Program-made: the position numbers and the translations under genes
Shown: positions 35,548 to 45,826 of the stretch, in pieces
How positions within the stretch are numbered: the first letter of the stretch is position 1
How the letters are laid out: every line of letters begins with the position of its first letter
Assembly (NCBI RefSeq): GCF_020731145.1
Contig: NZ_JAJFZN010000001.1
Span: forward strand, 744,001 to 808,000
DNA from: Sneathiella sp. HT1-7
GTDB taxonomy: Bacteria; Pseudomonadota; Alphaproteobacteria; Sneathiellales; Sneathiellaceae
Reading direction: 5' to 3'
Length of the DNA stretch: 64,000 nt
Notes under the pieces: model-generated
What the model was told of the DNA's origin: nothing
Database searches by the model: none
What the model saw: the letters and a program-made list of their open reading frames with translations, nothing else

Positions 35548-36246
35548 CTATTTTTCCTTGAACCGATATCCGACGCCATAGAGGGTTTCAATGGCGGAAA
35601 AGTCGGGGTCCGTTGCCTTGATCTTCTTGCGCAGCCTCTTGATATGGCTGTCGATTGTGCGATCATCCACATATATATTGTCATCATAGGCCGCATCCAT
35701 AAGCTGATCGCGGCTTTTTACATGACCCGGGCGCAGTGCCAGCGCATGCAGAAGCATAAATTCAGTCACGGTGAGGGTCACTTCCCGGCCATCCCAGAAA
35801 CAAGCATGGCGGATGCTGTCGAGTTTCAGCTTGCCCCGCATCATGATATCTTCTTCGCCTTCGCTCTCATTTTCCTTCACGGAGCCATGGCGCCTGAGGA
35901 CGGTGCGGATACGCTCCACCAGCAGACGTTGCGAAAAGGGTTTGCGGACATAATCATCGGCGCCCATCTTGAGGCCGAGGAATTCGTCTATCTCGTCATC
36001 CTTGGAGGTCAGGAATATCACCGGCAGGCTGCTGGTGCGGCGCAACCGGTTCAAAAGTTCCATACCGTCCATACGCGGCATCTTGATATCCAGGACCGCA
36101 AGATCGGGCGGGCTGTCGGCAAAGCCTTTCAGTGCCTCCTCCCCGTCTGAATATTTATCCACCTCAAATCCTTCACTTTCCAGCAGGATCGAAACGGTGG
36201 TCAGGATATTTTGATCGTCATCGACCAAGGCTACTTTCGTGGCCAT
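35548..36246 (-). CDS. chvI: Response regulator ChvI
   Basis: The 232-residue OmpR-family regulator has a receiver with phospho-acceptor Asp53 ([13 protein letters not shown]) after the acidic DDD triad, and a winged-helix DNA-binding domain ending [11 protein letters not shown]. The start is the ATG at 36246, with GGAG six bases upstream; an upstream ATG at 36264 lacks a comparable ribosome site. It partners ChvG and is divergent from the hugZ-like gene. Confidence 0.94.
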   Translation of the reverse strand: MATKVALVDDDQNILTTVSILLESEGFEVDKYSDGEEALKGFADSPPDLAVLDIKMPRMDGMELLNRLRRTSSLPVIFLTSKDDEIDEFLGLKMGADDYVRKPFSQRLLVERIRTVLRRHGSVKENESEGEEDIMMRGKLKLDSIRHACFWDGREVTLTVTEFMLLHALALRPGHVKSRDQLMDAAYDDNIYVDDRTIDSHIKRLRKKIKATDPDFSAIETLYGVGYRFKEK

Positions 36247-36421
36247 GTCAGTCTCCAGATTCATGTCATCACCTTATTGTATGATCTGTCGCATCTAATT
36301 GCCATCTACATTTAGTCAAAATAAGGCAACAGAATGTCCAATCTGAATTTACCGCCCGAAAGATCACCAAAAGCGCCGAAATTTGAGTTTTTAAGAAGGA
36401 TTCTCAATTTTTCTTTTACTT

Positions 36422-36442
36422 TTTTGCGAATTTTTCGCAAAA
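36422..36442. promoter_or_regulatory. Nine-base inverted repeat just before the hugZ-like start
   Basis: TTTTGCGAA (36422-36430) and TTCGCAAAA (36434-36442) are perfect inverted copies separated by TTT and end seven bases before the ATG. No ordinary Shine-Dalgarno sequence is present, and the repeat fills the place where it should be. It may be an operator or an RNA hairpin that controls translation. Confidence 0.5.
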
Positions 36443-36449
36443 CAAGCTC

Positions 36450-37172
36450 ATGTCAGATTCATCCCCTACCAATACGCGCACAAAGACAGTTCGTCGTCTC
36501 CTTCGCCGGGCGTCTACCGCTTCCCTCGCGACCTCAATGGCGTCTGATGATCAACCTTATGCCTCTCTGGTCCTCATGGCGACCGATCCGGCGGGACAAC
36601 CACTTCTCCTGCTTTCTAATCTTGCGGTACATAGTAAAAATATTGCCAAGAACCCGCACATATCTCTGCTGATTACGGAAGAGGCGGGTAATCGTGATCC
36701 ACTTACCTTGTCCCGCGCCTCGATGGAGGGTGTTCTTGACATCATTGAGGACGACGGACTGAAGGCCCGCTATCTCCGCCGCTTCCCCTCTGCACACGAT
36801 TTCGCTGACTTTCCGGATTTCAAGCTTTACCGAATGAAAGTCTCCCGCGCCCATCTGGTCGCCGGGTTCGGCGATATTCACTGGCTCGACGGCGAGAAAT
36901 TCCTGATCGATCCGGGCTTTCTCGCGTCTGACGATGCCGAAGCAGATATCATCGACCATATGAACACGGATCATTCAGACGCTGTGCAGGAGCTGGTGGC
37001 CGCCACAAAAGGCACTGCCGCCGAAGGCTGGGAAATATCCGGCATCGATGTGGAGGGAATGGATCTACGTCAGGGCTGGCAATATGAACGGATTCTTTTC
37101 CCGTCGCCCGTCGTGAGCGCAGAGGACGCCCGCAGGGGAATTATCAAGCTTTTACAAAACGCAAGAAATTAA
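36450..37172 (+). CDS. HugZ-like pyridoxamine phosphate oxidase-fold protein
   Basis: The 240-residue protein has an N-terminal flavin-reductase-like split barrel (about 10-150; RASTASLATSM, LLSNLAVHSKNIAKNP) and a C-terminal DUF2470 domain with DHMNTDHSDAV. That architecture is shared with HugZ heme-degrading proteins and related heme-utilisation proteins. It may cut heme or bind flavin; neither can be shown here. It is divergent from chvI and followed by pckA. Confidence 0.82.
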   Translation: MSDSSPTNTRTKTVRRLLRRASTASLATSMASDDQPYASLVLMATDPAGQPLLLLSNLAVHSKNIAKNPHISLLITEEAGNRDPLTLSRASMEGVLDIIEDDGLKARYLRRFPSAHDFADFPDFKLYRMKVSRAHLVAGFGDIHWLDGEKFLIDPGFLASDDAEADIIDHMNTDHSDAVQELVAATKGTAAEGWEISGIDVEGMDLRQGWQYERILFPSPVVSAEDARRGIIKLLQNARN

Positions 37173-37360
37173 CAGAAAATTCAGCGATTCTGTTTTAAGT
37201 GGAATAAATTCAAGGGAAAAAAGAAACAGGCGCAAAAATTGATGACCATTAAGTTGCTTTTTTGGTGATACTTGTATTGCGCGCCTTATACATGCGCCCT
37301 ATTCTGAAATGAAATGCCCGGAACAGGGCAACTCTGAAAAGACAGCACTGGAGAAAGATT

Positions 37361-38968
37361 GTGGAGCAAATTGGACCCCGTAAGAGTAGTTATGGGCTGG
37401 AAAAGAACGGCCTTGGCAACCTGGGCAAGGCATATTGGAATTTATCAACGCCGGCTTTGTACCGCGAATCCCTCCTGCGCGGAGAAGCCTCGCTTGCTGC
37501 TGGTGGCCCGATTGTCGCCCTGACCGGCCAGCATACAGGTCGTTCTGCCAATGACAAATTCATCGTGAAAGAGCCCGGTAGCGAAAAAAACATCTGGTGG
37601 GGCGCCGTCAACAAGCCGATTGAGGCCGACAAATTCTCCGCTCTGCACGGAAAAATGTGCGATTATCTTTCCGGCAAAGAAGTGTTCGTGCAGGATTGTT
37701 ATGCCGGTGCTGACGTCAATAATCGACTGCGGGTCCGGATTATTACCGAATGTGCCTGGCACAATCTGTTTGCCCGCAACATGTTTATCCAGCCTGCGCC
37801 GAATGAACTTGATAATTTCGAACCTGACTTCACCATATTGCAGGTCCCTTCTTTCGAAGCTGACCCTGCTGTTGACGGTACGCGCTCCGAAGTATTCGTT
37901 CTCCCCAATTTTGCCGAGAAACTGGTGATTATCGGCGGTACGTCTTATGCCGGTGAAATCAAGAAGTCGGTATTCTCCATTCTCAACTATCTCCTGCCGG
38001 AAAAAAATATCCTGCCGATGCATTGCTCCGTCAATGTCAGCGAGGAAGGTAACCCCAGCGTTTTCTTCGGGCTGTCCGGCACCGGCAAGACCACTCTTTC
38101 CGCTGACGCCAGTAAAATGCTGATCGGTGATGACGAGCATGGTTGGTCGGATGATGGCGTTTTCAACTTCGAAGGCGGTTGCTACGCCAAGGTGATCAAC
38201 CTCTCCAAGGAGGCTGAGCCAGAAATTTACGAGACTACTCGCCGCTTCGGCACAGTTCTCGAAAATGTGGTGATGGACCCGGACACAGGGGAACTTGACC
38301 TCGATGATAACAGCCTGACCGAAAACACCCGGGCCTCCTACCCGATCGAGTTTATCCCGAATGCGTCCGAAACGGGCGTTGCGGGCTTTCCGACCAACGT
38401 AGTGATGTTGACTGCAGATGCCTTTGGTGTTCTGCCTCCTATTTCCAAAATGACCCCGGAACAGGCGATGTATCATTTCCTCTCCGGTTACACCGCGAAG
38501 CTTGCTGGTACAGAAAAAGGCCTCGGCAACGAACCGCAGGCGACCTTCTCCACCTGCTTCGGTGCGCCTTTCATGCCGCGCCACCCGGCCGTATATGCAA
38601 AGCTGCTCGGTGAGAAAATCGCCAAGCACGGCGTCAACTGCTGGCTGGTCAACACCGGCTGGACCGGCGGTGAGTACGGCACCGGCCACCGCATGCCGAT
38701 TGGCCATACGCGCGCACTCGTCAATGCCGCACTTGATGGCACATTGGCAAATGTCGAAACTGTAAAAGATCCGTTCTTCGGTCTCGCCATGCCAACCTCC
38801 TGCGCCGGCGTTCCATCGGACATTCTGAACCCGCGCAATACCTGGGCGGACAAGGATGCGTATGACGCGAAGGCGAAAGATCTGGTGACCCGGTTTATCA
38901 ATAATTTTGAACAGTTCACAGACTATGTTGAGGATGATGTGCTGCAATCCGCACCAAAAATTGCGTAA
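37361..38968 (+). CDS. pckA: Phosphoenolpyruvate carboxykinase (ATP)
   Basis: The 535-residue protein has the ATP-type PEPCK motifs [13 protein letters not shown] (residues 237-249), the [23 protein letters not shown] metal- and substrate-binding segment, and [15 protein letters not shown]. It makes PEP from oxaloacetate for gluconeogenesis. The start is GTG at 37361 with GGAGAAA eight bases ahead. A strong terminator follows. Its place next to chvI, with PTS regulators beyond, fits ChvI control reported in relatives. Confidence 0.97.
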   Translation: MEQIGPRKSSYGLEKNGLGNLGKAYWNLSTPALYRESLLRGEASLAAGGPIVALTGQHTGRSANDKFIVKEPGSEKNIWWGAVNKPIEADKFSALHGKMCDYLSGKEVFVQDCYAGADVNNRLRVRIITECAWHNLFARNMFIQPAPNELDNFEPDFTILQVPSFEADPAVDGTRSEVFVLPNFAEKLVIIGGTSYAGEIKKSVFSILNYLLPEKNILPMHCSVNVSEEGNPSVFFGLSGTGKTTLSADASKMLIGDDEHGWSDDGVFNFEGGCYAKVINLSKEAEPEIYETTRRFGTVLENVVMDPDTGELDLDDNSLTENTRASYPIEFIPNASETGVAGFPTNVVMLTADAFGVLPPISKMTPEQAMYHFLSGYTAKLAGTEKGLGNEPQATFSTCFGAPFMPRHPAVYAKLLGEKIAKHGVNCWLVNTGWTGGEYGTGHRMPIGHTRALVNAALDGTLANVETVKDPFFGLAMPTSCAGVPSDILNPRNTWADKDAYDAKAKDLVTRFINNFEQFTDYVEDDVLQSAPKIA

Positions 38969-38995
38969 AGATCCGCCTTAACTGGAATAAATATC

Positions 38996-39030
38996 ACCGG
39001 CCGGGATCAGAGTGTTCCGGCCGGTTTTTT
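38996..39030 (+). terminator. Strong intrinsic terminator after pckA
   Basis: ACCGGCCGG (38996-39004) pairs with CCGGCCGGT (39017-39025) around a 12-base loop, followed by TTTTTT. Confidence 0.93.
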
Positions 39031-39243
39031 GTTGCCGTCACCAAACTGGCAAATGTTGCATTGACCTTCGTCCCCGGATATTATCCCAACCCCGAGCTTT
39101 TGATCCTGACGAGACTATCTTCGTAAGACCAAAGTATACAAAACAATACGACCAGAATTCTTTCTGCTGGCCAAATGACTCGCTATCGACCACAAAACAG
39201 GCTGACCCCGGACCTGTTCCAACAATAAAAAGGATTATCGAAC

Positions 39244-40176
39244 ATGTGGGCGATATCGCTTTCCGTGCTGCCGATCTTCTTGTTGTTGGTGCTGGGAAAT
39301 TTATTGAGACGGAACGGCTTTCCGGGCGGTGATTTCTGGCACAATGCAGACCGGGTCGTCTATTGGGTCCTGTTCCCGGCCCTGCTTTTCTATAACACCA
39401 CAACCGCGCCCTTCAGCAACGACCTCGTCGGCAGCTATTCCCTTGCCCTTCTGGGCGGACTTGCGGTAACGGGACTGTTGTCCCTTCTGATTGTCCGGAT
39501 ACTTAAGATTGACCCTCGCATCGGCGGGTCCGTCTTTCAGGGTGCGGCGCGGCATAACACGTTTATCGCCTTCGCAGTTGCCGACTATCTCTACGGAGCG
39601 GAGGGGCTTCTTCTTGCTGCTGTCGCCACGGCTGTCCTTGTGCCTGTCACCAATTTATTTTGCGTTTCTGTTCTCGTCGGCTATCAGGGGCGGTCGAACA
39701 CCCAATCGCTCAAGCGGCGGCTGATCGGGGAAATTGCCCGAAACCCCTTGATTATGGCCATTGCCGTCGGTGCCTTCCTTAATTTTTCCGGGATCGGGCC
39801 CCTGCCCGTCATTAACAATTTCGCCGGGCTGCTCTCCAAGGCTGCCCTGCCCTTCGCACTTCTTTGCGTCGGTGCTGGTCTTAAAATTAAGTCCATCCAT
39901 ACCGGCGCGCCCTATGTCCTGATCGCAACAGTGTTGAAACTGGTTCTTTTCCCTCTTGTGATCGCGGGGGCGGCTATCGCCACAGGGTTGGAGGGTGTTG
40001 CCGCCATGATCCTGATCATCTACGGAACCATCCCGACGGCGAGTTCCGGCTATGCGCTTGCCAAACTCCTGGGGGCGGACGCCGAGGTGATGGCGGGGAT
40101 TATCACCGTGCAGACCATGATTTCCATGATCACCCTGCCGCTCTCCCTTACCCTCGCCGCCGCCTATTTCATGTGA
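39244..40176 (+). CDS. AEC-family transporter (auxin efflux carrier-like)
   Basis: The 310-residue protein has about ten hydrophobic segments in two five-helix halves and the AEC-type elements GNLLRRNGFPG near the start and PTASSGYALAKLLGAD near the end. Bacterial members move malate, malonate or other organic acids; the substrate is unknown here. AAAGGA lies about 11 bases before the ATG. It converges with the moeB-like gene, overlapping it by 13 bases. Confidence 0.87.
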   Translation: MWAISLSVLPIFLLLVLGNLLRRNGFPGGDFWHNADRVVYWVLFPALLFYNTTTAPFSNDLVGSYSLALLGGLAVTGLLSLLIVRILKIDPRIGGSVFQGAARHNTFIAFAVADYLYGAEGLLLAAVATAVLVPVTNLFCVSVLVGYQGRSNTQSLKRRLIGEIARNPLIMAIAVGAFLNFSGIGPLPVINNFAGLLSKAALPFALLCVGAGLKIKSIHTGAPYVLIATVLKLVLFPLVIAGAAIATGLEGVAAMILIIYGTIPTASSGYALAKLLGADAEVMAGIITVQTMISMITLPLSLTLAAAYFM

Positions 40177-40964
40177 CGATGGCGGGATAAGTCTGTGATT
40201 GTCGGAGTTTCACCGCAAAGAGGGCAAGCAGGATCGCGAGGAACTTTAATTTTGCGAAATTCGGCCGCAAGTGCATCGTAGAGAAGCAACCGGCCCGAGA
40301 GTCCCTCCCCGATATCGAGCAGTTCCTTTACCACTTCGACCGCCTGGAGCGTGCCGACCACACCGGCAAGCGCGCCCAGGACCCCTGCCTCGCCGCAGGT
40401 CTGCGCCACATCGGGCGGTGGCGGCGCAGGAAACAAGCAACGATAGCAAGGATTCGACCCTTCTTCATAGGGTTTGAAGGTGGTGATTTGCCCATCAAAC
40501 TGCAAAATTGCTCCCGAAACGAGGGGTTTTTGTGCTAAATAGCAAGCATCATTAAGTAGAAAACGAATCTCAAAATTATCAGTGCCGTCGGCCACAAGAT
40601 CATAGCCCGTGATAATCTCCTCGATATTGTCCACGGTCAGACGCTCATGATATTGGATTACGTCAATATCCGGGTTGATCTTCGCGACCGCCTCAGCCGC
40701 ACTTTTCACCTTCGCCGAGCCAATATCGGCGGTACCATGGGCGATTTGCCGCTGCAAATTGGAAAGATCCACCGCATCATCATCGATAATACCGAGGGTG
40801 CCGACCCCGGCTGCGGCAAGATAGAGAGCCAAGGGAGAGCCCAGCCCCCCTGCCCCGACAAGCAGGACTTTTGAGCGCAGCAGTTTCTGTTGGCCCGCGC
40901 CACCAATTTCCCGCAGGATGATATGGCGAGCATAACGGTCAAGCTGGTCGTCGCTGAGCGCCAT
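40164..40964 (-). CDS. moeB: MoeB/ThiF-type adenylyltransferase
   Basis: The 266-residue E1-like enzyme has the ATP site GAGGLGSPLALYLAAAGVG, the DLSNLQRQI segment, two zinc pairs (CYRC and CPLC) and the catalytic-region cysteine in AQTCGEAGVLG. It activates the C-terminus of a ubiquitin-like sulfur carrier (MoaD or ThiS type) for molybdopterin, thiamine or another sulfur pathway. Coupling with cysK suggests a sulfur-transfer role. I chose the ATG at 40964, four bases after the cysK stop; the longer frame starts inside cysK. Confidence 0.9.
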   Translation of the reverse strand: MALSDDQLDRYARHIILREIGGAGQQKLLRSKVLLVGAGGLGSPLALYLAAAGVGTLGIIDDDAVDLSNLQRQIAHGTADIGSAKVKSAAEAVAKINPDIDVIQYHERLTVDNIEEIITGYDLVADGTDNFEIRFLLNDACYLAQKPLVSGAILQFDGQITTFKPYEEGSNPCYRCLFPAPPPPDVAQTCGEAGVLGALAGVVGTLQAVEVVKELLDIGEGLSGRLLLYDALAAEFRKIKVPRDPACPLCGETPTITDLSRHRHMK

Positions 40965-40968
40965 GACG

Positions 40969-41922
40969 TCAGAGACCGTCAAACAGAGCGGTTGTGAGAT
41001 ATCTCTCGGCAAAGGACGGAATGATAACGACGATTGTTTTACCGTCCATGTCGGGCCGATCCGCTATCTCCAGCGCCGCTGCCACTGCCGCACCGGAGGA
41101 AATACCGACAGGAATCCCCTCAAGCCGGGCCACTTCACGAGCCGTCTCGAACGCTGTTTCATTGCCGATGGTCAGCACTTCGTCAATCAGGCTCTCATCA
41201 AGGTTTTTTGGTGAAAAGCCCGCGCCGATGCCCTGAATCTTGTGCGGACCCGGTTGGCCACCGGAAAGAACGGGGCTGTCTTCGGGCTCCACCGCGACAA
41301 TACGGATATCAGGGTTTTTCGCTTTCAAAACAGTGCCCACGCCGGTCAGGGTGCCGCCAGTGCCGACACCCATTACCACCACATCGACCTTGCCGCCTGT
41401 ATCCGCGAGTATTTCCTTCGCCGTAGTTGCCTTGTGAACCACAGGATTGGCCGGGTTTTCGAACTGCTGCGGGATGACCGCATCCCCGATTTCCGCCTTC
41501 ATTTCCTCCGCACGGGCGATGGCGCCATTCATCCCCTTTGCCGCGTCGGTCAGCTCAAGATTGGCACCGAGAAGTTTCAGCATCTTGCGCCGCTCCATCG
41601 ACATGCTTTCCGGCATCACCAGTGTCAGATGATATCCCTTCGCCGCGCAAACGAAGGCAAGGCCGATGCCGGTATTTCCCGATGTCGGCTCGATAATCGC
41701 CGTATTTTCACGGATCAGGCCTGCCTCTTCCATAGATTCAATCATCGCAGCAGCAATGCGATCTTTGACGGACGCCAATGGATTAAAAAATTCAAGCTTG
41801 AGCAGGATATCGACCTTGTTGCGGCAATCTTTTGCAATCCGTCGGGCCCGAACGAGCGGGGTCGATCCGATCGTATCAACTATAGACTCATAGACCTTAC
41901 CGCGCGGTGCATCATTTTTCAT
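40969..41922 (-). CDS. cysK: Cysteine synthase A (O-acetylserine sulfhydrylase)
   Basis: The 317-residue PLP enzyme has the lysine in [11 protein letters not shown], the [13 protein letters not shown] substrate loop, the phosphate cradle [12 protein letters not shown] and [14 protein letters not shown]. It makes cysteine from O-acetylserine and sulfide. It lies 23 bases after an Rrf2-family regulator gene, which probably senses the sulfur state. Confidence 0.96.
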   Translation of the reverse strand: MKNDAPRGKVYESIVDTIGSTPLVRARRIAKDCRNKVDILLKLEFFNPLASVKDRIAAAMIESMEEAGLIRENTAIIEPTSGNTGIGLAFVCAAKGYHLTLVMPESMSMERRKMLKLLGANLELTDAAKGMNGAIARAEEMKAEIGDAVIPQQFENPANPVVHKATTAKEILADTGGKVDVVVMGVGTGGTLTGVGTVLKAKNPDIRIVAVEPEDSPVLSGGQPGPHKIQGIGAGFSPKNLDESLIDEVLTIGNETAFETAREVARLEGIPVGISSGAAVAAALEIADRPDMDGKTIVVIIPSFAERYLTTALFDGL

Positions 41923-41945
41923 TCTTCAACCTATTATTTTTTATC

Positions 41946-42395
41946 CTATATTTCGAAATACGATCCGGCGGTCGGTGCCTCAACCTCGCCCTTCTCCACG
42001 GCCCTCTGACAGAGATCTTCAAGCGTGACGCTGTCCAGCTCCGACAGCAGGCAGGCCTGCGCCTCATTCCAAAGCGGCCCGACCACATTTTGCCCGATTT
42101 CGGAAGTGAAAATCTGCGCATCCTCTTCCGCTTCGGCCGCACTGATTACCCGGATAACATCACCCGCCGTGATCCGCCGCCGCTCTCGCGCAAGACGATA
42201 GCCGCCACGCGGGCCCCGCACCCCTTTCAGGATGCCGCCATGGACAAGCTGTTGCATGACCTGCTCCAGATAACGAAGCGGAATGCCCTGTCGCTTGGTG
42301 ATTTCCTTCGATTGCACCGGATCGGGACGCGCATTAAACGCGATGTCGACCACCGCTTCCAGCGCATAGAGCATTTTCTTTGGCAGATGTAACAT
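41946..42395 (-). CDS. Rrf2-family regulator without Fe-S ligands (CymR-like)
   Basis: The 149-residue protein has the Rrf2 winged helix (KMLYALEAVVDIAF, IPLRYLEQVMQQLVHGGILKGVRGPRGGYRLAR). IscR and RirA carry three clustered cysteines near residues 90-105; here only Cys115 and Cys129 occur, so an Fe-S cluster of that type is unlikely. With cysK directly downstream, a CymR-like role in cysteine regulation is the better reading. It starts three bases after the dut stop. Confidence 0.87.
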   Translation of the reverse strand: MLHLPKKMLYALEAVVDIAFNARPDPVQSKEITKRQGIPLRYLEQVMQQLVHGGILKGVRGPRGGYRLARERRRITAGDVIRVISAAEAEEDAQIFTSEIGQNVVGPLWNEAQACLLSELDSVTLEDLCQRAVEKGEVEAPTAGSYFEI

Positions 42396-42398
42396 CGC

Positions 42399-42869
42399 TT
42401 AACCCACCTCCTCGACTTCGGCAACGCCTGTGGAGCCGAACCCGCCTTCGCCGCGTGCCGTCTCATCAAGTGTTTCAACCTCTCGCCAGCCGGCCTGTAT
42501 CACCGGTACGATCACCATCTGTGCAATCCGGTCGCCGCGCTCAATAACAAAGGTTTCCTTGCCCGCATTCATCAGGATAATGCCAACTTCCCCGCGATAG
42601 TCCGCGTCAATGGTGCCGGGGCTATTGGGTAGGGTGATCCCTTTCTTCAGCGCTAGACCGGAGCGAGGGCGGACTTGTGCCTCATACCCGCGCGGCAGGG
42701 CCATTTTAAAGCCCGTCGGTACCAAAGCGCGTCCGCCAGGAGGAATTTCCATTGCCGTTTCCACTGCCGCGCGAACATCCATGCCCGCGCTATCCTCAGT
42801 TTCATAGGACGGTAGCGGCAGGCTTTCGCCATGGGGCAGGCGAGTGATAGAAATAGTTACGTCGGTCAT
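42399..42869 (-). CDS. dut: dUTP diphosphatase
   Basis: The 156-residue trimeric dUTPase has all five motifs, among them [44 protein letters not shown] and the C-terminal GEGGFGSTG. It hydrolyses dUTP to dUMP, keeping uracil out of DNA. It overlaps coaBC by four bases (ATGA), a common pair. Confidence 0.97.
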   Translation of the reverse strand: MTDVTISITRLPHGESLPLPSYETEDSAGMDVRAAVETAMEIPPGGRALVPTGFKMALPRGYEAQVRPRSGLALKKGITLPNSPGTIDADYRGEVGIILMNAGKETFVIERGDRIAQMVIVPVIQAGWREVETLDETARGEGGFGSTGVAEVEEVG

Positions 42870-44074
42870 GCATCAACCTCTTGAAAAAATTTGGCAATTC
42901 TGGCCGCCAATGTGCGTGCCACGGATTCCTTGCTTTGCTTTGGCCAGTCCTCGACCGAACTGCTCGTCAACAAGAACACCTGGTTTTCATCGCCGCCGAA
43001 GGTACCGGTATCGGTCCCAACGTCATTGGCAATAATCCAGTCGCAGCCCTTTTTGGCGAGCTTCGCCTTGCCATTTTCGATAATTGTTTCCGTCTCTGCG
43101 GCGAAACCAACCACCAGCGCGGGCCGACCGGATTGACGCGCGCTGACAGTCGCCAGAATATCCGGGTTTTCGGCCAGCGACAGACTGGGCAGCACGCCAG
43201 TGCGTTTCTTGATTTTCTGGTTCGCCTCCGTCTCGACGCGCCAGTCAGCGACAGCGGCGGCAAAAATGGCGCCATCGACGGGAAGGGCACTCTCACAGGC
43301 GGTGAGCATGTCTTTCGCGGATTCGACAGATTTACGCGTCACCCCGCGTGGGGCGTCCAACCGGGTCGGGCCGGAGACAAGGGTCACTTCCGCCCCCAAA
43401 TCGGCAAGCGCACCGGCAATGGCGTAACCCTGCTTGCCGGAAGAACGGTTCGCGATATAACGCACCGGATCGATCGGCTCGTGAGTTGGGCCCGCCGTCA
43501 CAAGCATTTTTCGCCCCCGGAGGGGCTTTTCGGCGCTATTTTGAAAAAAATCGGTGACCGCGCCGCATATTGCCTCAGGTTCCGCCATTCGGCCCGGACC
43601 ATATTCACCGCAGGCCATATCGCCTTCATCCGGACCAATGGTTATGATGCCGTCATTTTTTAGGGTGGCAAGATTACGTTTCGTCGCCGGATGGTCCCAC
43701 ATGCGGACATTCATCGCAGGTGCAATCAACACCGGCTTATCCGTTGCGAGCAGGGCAGTTGTCGCTAGGTCGGTCGCTTGACCTGTCGCCATTTTTGCCA
43801 TCAAATCTGCCGTTGCCGGGGCAACAACCAGCAGGTCAGCACTGCGCGAAAGCTGGATATGGCCCATCTCAGCTTCATCGGTGAGGGAGAAGAGCTCATC
43901 ATAGACTTTCTCGCCCGTAAGGGAGGCAACGGAGAGAGGGGTTACAAACTCTTTTGCCGCCTTGGTCAGGATCGCACGGGTGCGAATGCCCTGCTTCGAG
44001 AGCAGCCGAATAAGCTCCAGCGATTTATAGGCGGCGATACCGCCGCCAATGATTAGCAGAACTGATTTATTCAT
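42866..44074 (-). CDS. coaBC: Bifunctional phosphopantothenoylcysteine decarboxylase/synthetase
   Basis: The 402-residue protein has the flavin-binding CoaC half ([24 protein letters not shown]) and the CoaB half beginning [25 protein letters not shown] and containing GFAAETE. It carries out two steps of coenzyme A synthesis. The start is the ATG at 44074; an upstream start would add seven residues without a ribosome site. Confidence 0.96.
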   Translation of the reverse strand: MNKSVLLIIGGGIAAYKSLELIRLLSKQGIRTRAILTKAAKEFVTPLSVASLTGEKVYDELFSLTDEAEMGHIQLSRSADLLVVAPATADLMAKMATGQATDLATTALLATDKPVLIAPAMNVRMWDHPATKRNLATLKNDGIITIGPDEGDMACGEYGPGRMAEPEAICGAVTDFFQNSAEKPLRGRKMLVTAGPTHEPIDPVRYIANRSSGKQGYAIAGALADLGAEVTLVSGPTRLDAPRGVTRKSVESAKDMLTACESALPVDGAIFAAAVADWRVETEANQKIKKRTGVLPSLSLAENPDILATVSARQSGRPALVVGFAAETETIIENGKAKLAKKGCDWIIANDVGTDTGTFGGDENQVFLLTSSSVEDWPKQSKESVARTLAARIAKFFQEVDA

Positions 44075-44203
44075 CAAAATTGCGCCCGAATCCACCCATG
44101 TTCAATATTTTACTGATCTTTTATGTAAAATATAAATATTCCCCCGGCGTCTCGCAAGTCATTTCTTGCGGGTGCCAGGAATTAGACGGGAATTGCCGGT
44201 AGA

Positions 44204-45814
44204 TCAGATCGCAAACGTCAGGAGATAGACTGCAAGGGCACCAAGAAATACACCGCCCACGAGATAACCAGCGCGATAACGGCGCTCAGTTACCGCATTA
44301 TCGGCTTCGGTTTCCTGCTGCAACGCCCTTTCGCGCGCCTCCATCTCAATGAGCAAATCATCGGCCTTGGTAACGATTGCCGGAATTTTACGAAGGAGCG
44401 CGATGCCGTCCTTCACCACATTGGCGGCCTGCGCCTCTACGCCCATATTTTCCCGCATCCAATGCTCAACAGTAGGGGAGGCGGATTCCCAGAAATTAAT
44501 TTCTGTATTCAGGCTCTGGGCCACACCCTCGGCAGTGACCATTGTCTTCTGCAGCAATAGAAGCTGCGGCTGGGTTTCCATCTCGAAGGTTTCTGTGATC
44601 TGGAAAAGCTGCACCAGCAGCCGCGCAATGGAGATTTCATTGACCGGCCGGCCGAGAATGGGCTCCCCGATAGACCGGCAGGCCTGGGCGAAATTGGCCA
44701 GCGACTTGTGCTTTGGCACATAGCCCGCCTCGAAATGGATTTCCGCCGCCCGCAGATAGTTGCGTGTCAGGAAGGCATGCAGCATTTCCGCCATAAACAG
44801 CCGGGTCTCACGGCTCATCCTGCCCATAATGCCGAAATCAACAGCGACCAACCGCCCGTCATCTGTCACGAACAGGTTACCATGATGCATATCTGCATGG
44901 AAAAAACCATCGCGAAGCACCTGATGCAGGAAAACACGAATGACATTATCTGCAAGCGCATTAAGGTCATGCCCGGCAGCGATCAGTTCGTCTTTTTTTG
45001 AAATACTGATCCCGACAATACGGCTCTGGGTCATCACCCGCTGGGCGGTACGCTGCCAGTCAATCTCGGGCACATCGAATTCAGGGTCTTCGGCGAAATT
45101 CTCCGCCATTTCGGAGGCCGCCGCCGCTTCCAGCCGTAAATCCATCTCCAGTTCGACGGAATCGGCCATAATGTCAACGATCTTGGTCAATCGTAGGCGG
45201 CGCATATTCGGCTGATACCGCTCCACCAACTCAGCCAACCCATAAAAAAGACGTAAATCCCGCTCGAACGCATCCTCGATATTGGGGCGCAGGATCTTAA
45301 CTGCCACATCACGAAGAACCTCTTCGGTCGCCGTGGAGTCTTCTTCCGTCGGGGCAGGGACCGTCTCGCGCACCTTTGCGAAATGCACCTGCGCGATGGA
45401 AGCGGCGGCGACAGGCTCAGGGTTAAACTCCGCGAATAATTCGTCAAGCGGCGTCTGAAGTTCGTATTCTATGGTTTCACGCGCTTTCTCGAATGAGAAG
45501 GGCGGCAAACGATCCCGCAGATTAGCGAGATCCATAACCATGTCTTCGCCGATAAGGTCCGCCCGCACGGACAGAGCCTGACCCAGCTTGATAAAGCTTG
45601 GACCGAGCTCCTGCAACGCACCCGCGAGGCGCTCCCCATCCCGCAGACCCTTGTTGCGCTTTGCACCGACGGCAAACAGCGGCATGATCTTGCGGAGCAA
45701 CACAAGATAAATCGGCAGACGTTCAAAATTATCGAGGAAAAAGAGGGCGTCATGGCGCGCCAGCGTCCGGGCAACGAAGAGTAACCGCAGGGAATTATTG
45801 ATAATCCGGATCAC
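44204..45814 (-). CDS. ubiB: UbiB-like protein (ABC1/ADCK kinase-like family)
   Basis: The 536-residue protein has the family KxGQ motif (FIKLGQALSVRADLIG), the AAASIAQVH loop, the DGFFHADMHHGNLFV catalytic-like loop and VDFGIMG, with two C-terminal hydrophobic segments anchoring it in the membrane. It supports ubiquinone synthesis. It starts with GTG at 45814 (GGAG nine bases upstream), 12 bases after ubiE. Confidence 0.95.
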   Translation of the reverse strand: MIRIINNSLRLLFVARTLARHDALFFLDNFERLPIYLVLLRKIMPLFAVGAKRNKGLRDGERLAGALQELGPSFIKLGQALSVRADLIGEDMVMDLANLRDRLPPFSFEKARETIEYELQTPLDELFAEFNPEPVAAASIAQVHFAKVRETVPAPTEEDSTATEEVLRDVAVKILRPNIEDAFERDLRLFYGLAELVERYQPNMRRLRLTKIVDIMADSVELEMDLRLEAAAASEMAENFAEDPEFDVPEIDWQRTAQRVMTQSRIVGISISKKDELIAAGHDLNALADNVIRVFLHQVLRDGFFHADMHHGNLFVTDDGRLVAVDFGIMGRMSRETRLFMAEMLHAFLTRNYLRAAEIHFEAGYVPKHKSLANFAQACRSIGEPILGRPVNEISIARLLVQLFQITETFEMETQPQLLLLQKTMVTAEGVAQSLNTEINFWESASPTVEHWMRENMGVEAQAANVVKDGIALLRKIPAIVTKADDLLIEMEARERALQQETEADNAVTERRYRAGYLVGGVFLGALAVYLLTFAI

Positions 45815-45826
45815 TGAATGTCGCTC

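Noticed and set aside
36334-36672. A 112-codon frame overlapping the hugZ-like start
   Set aside because: It is in another frame, covers the inverted repeat and shows no domain; the hugZ frame has clear family motifs.
37445-38947. A 500-codon open frame antisense to pckA
   Set aside because: It mirrors the pckA coding frame, has no recognisable domain and no ribosome site. Codon bias of the real gene explains it.
44075-44203. Terminator hairpin (CGCAAG/CTTGCG) after ubiB
   Set aside because: The six-base stem has no following T-run on the minus strand.
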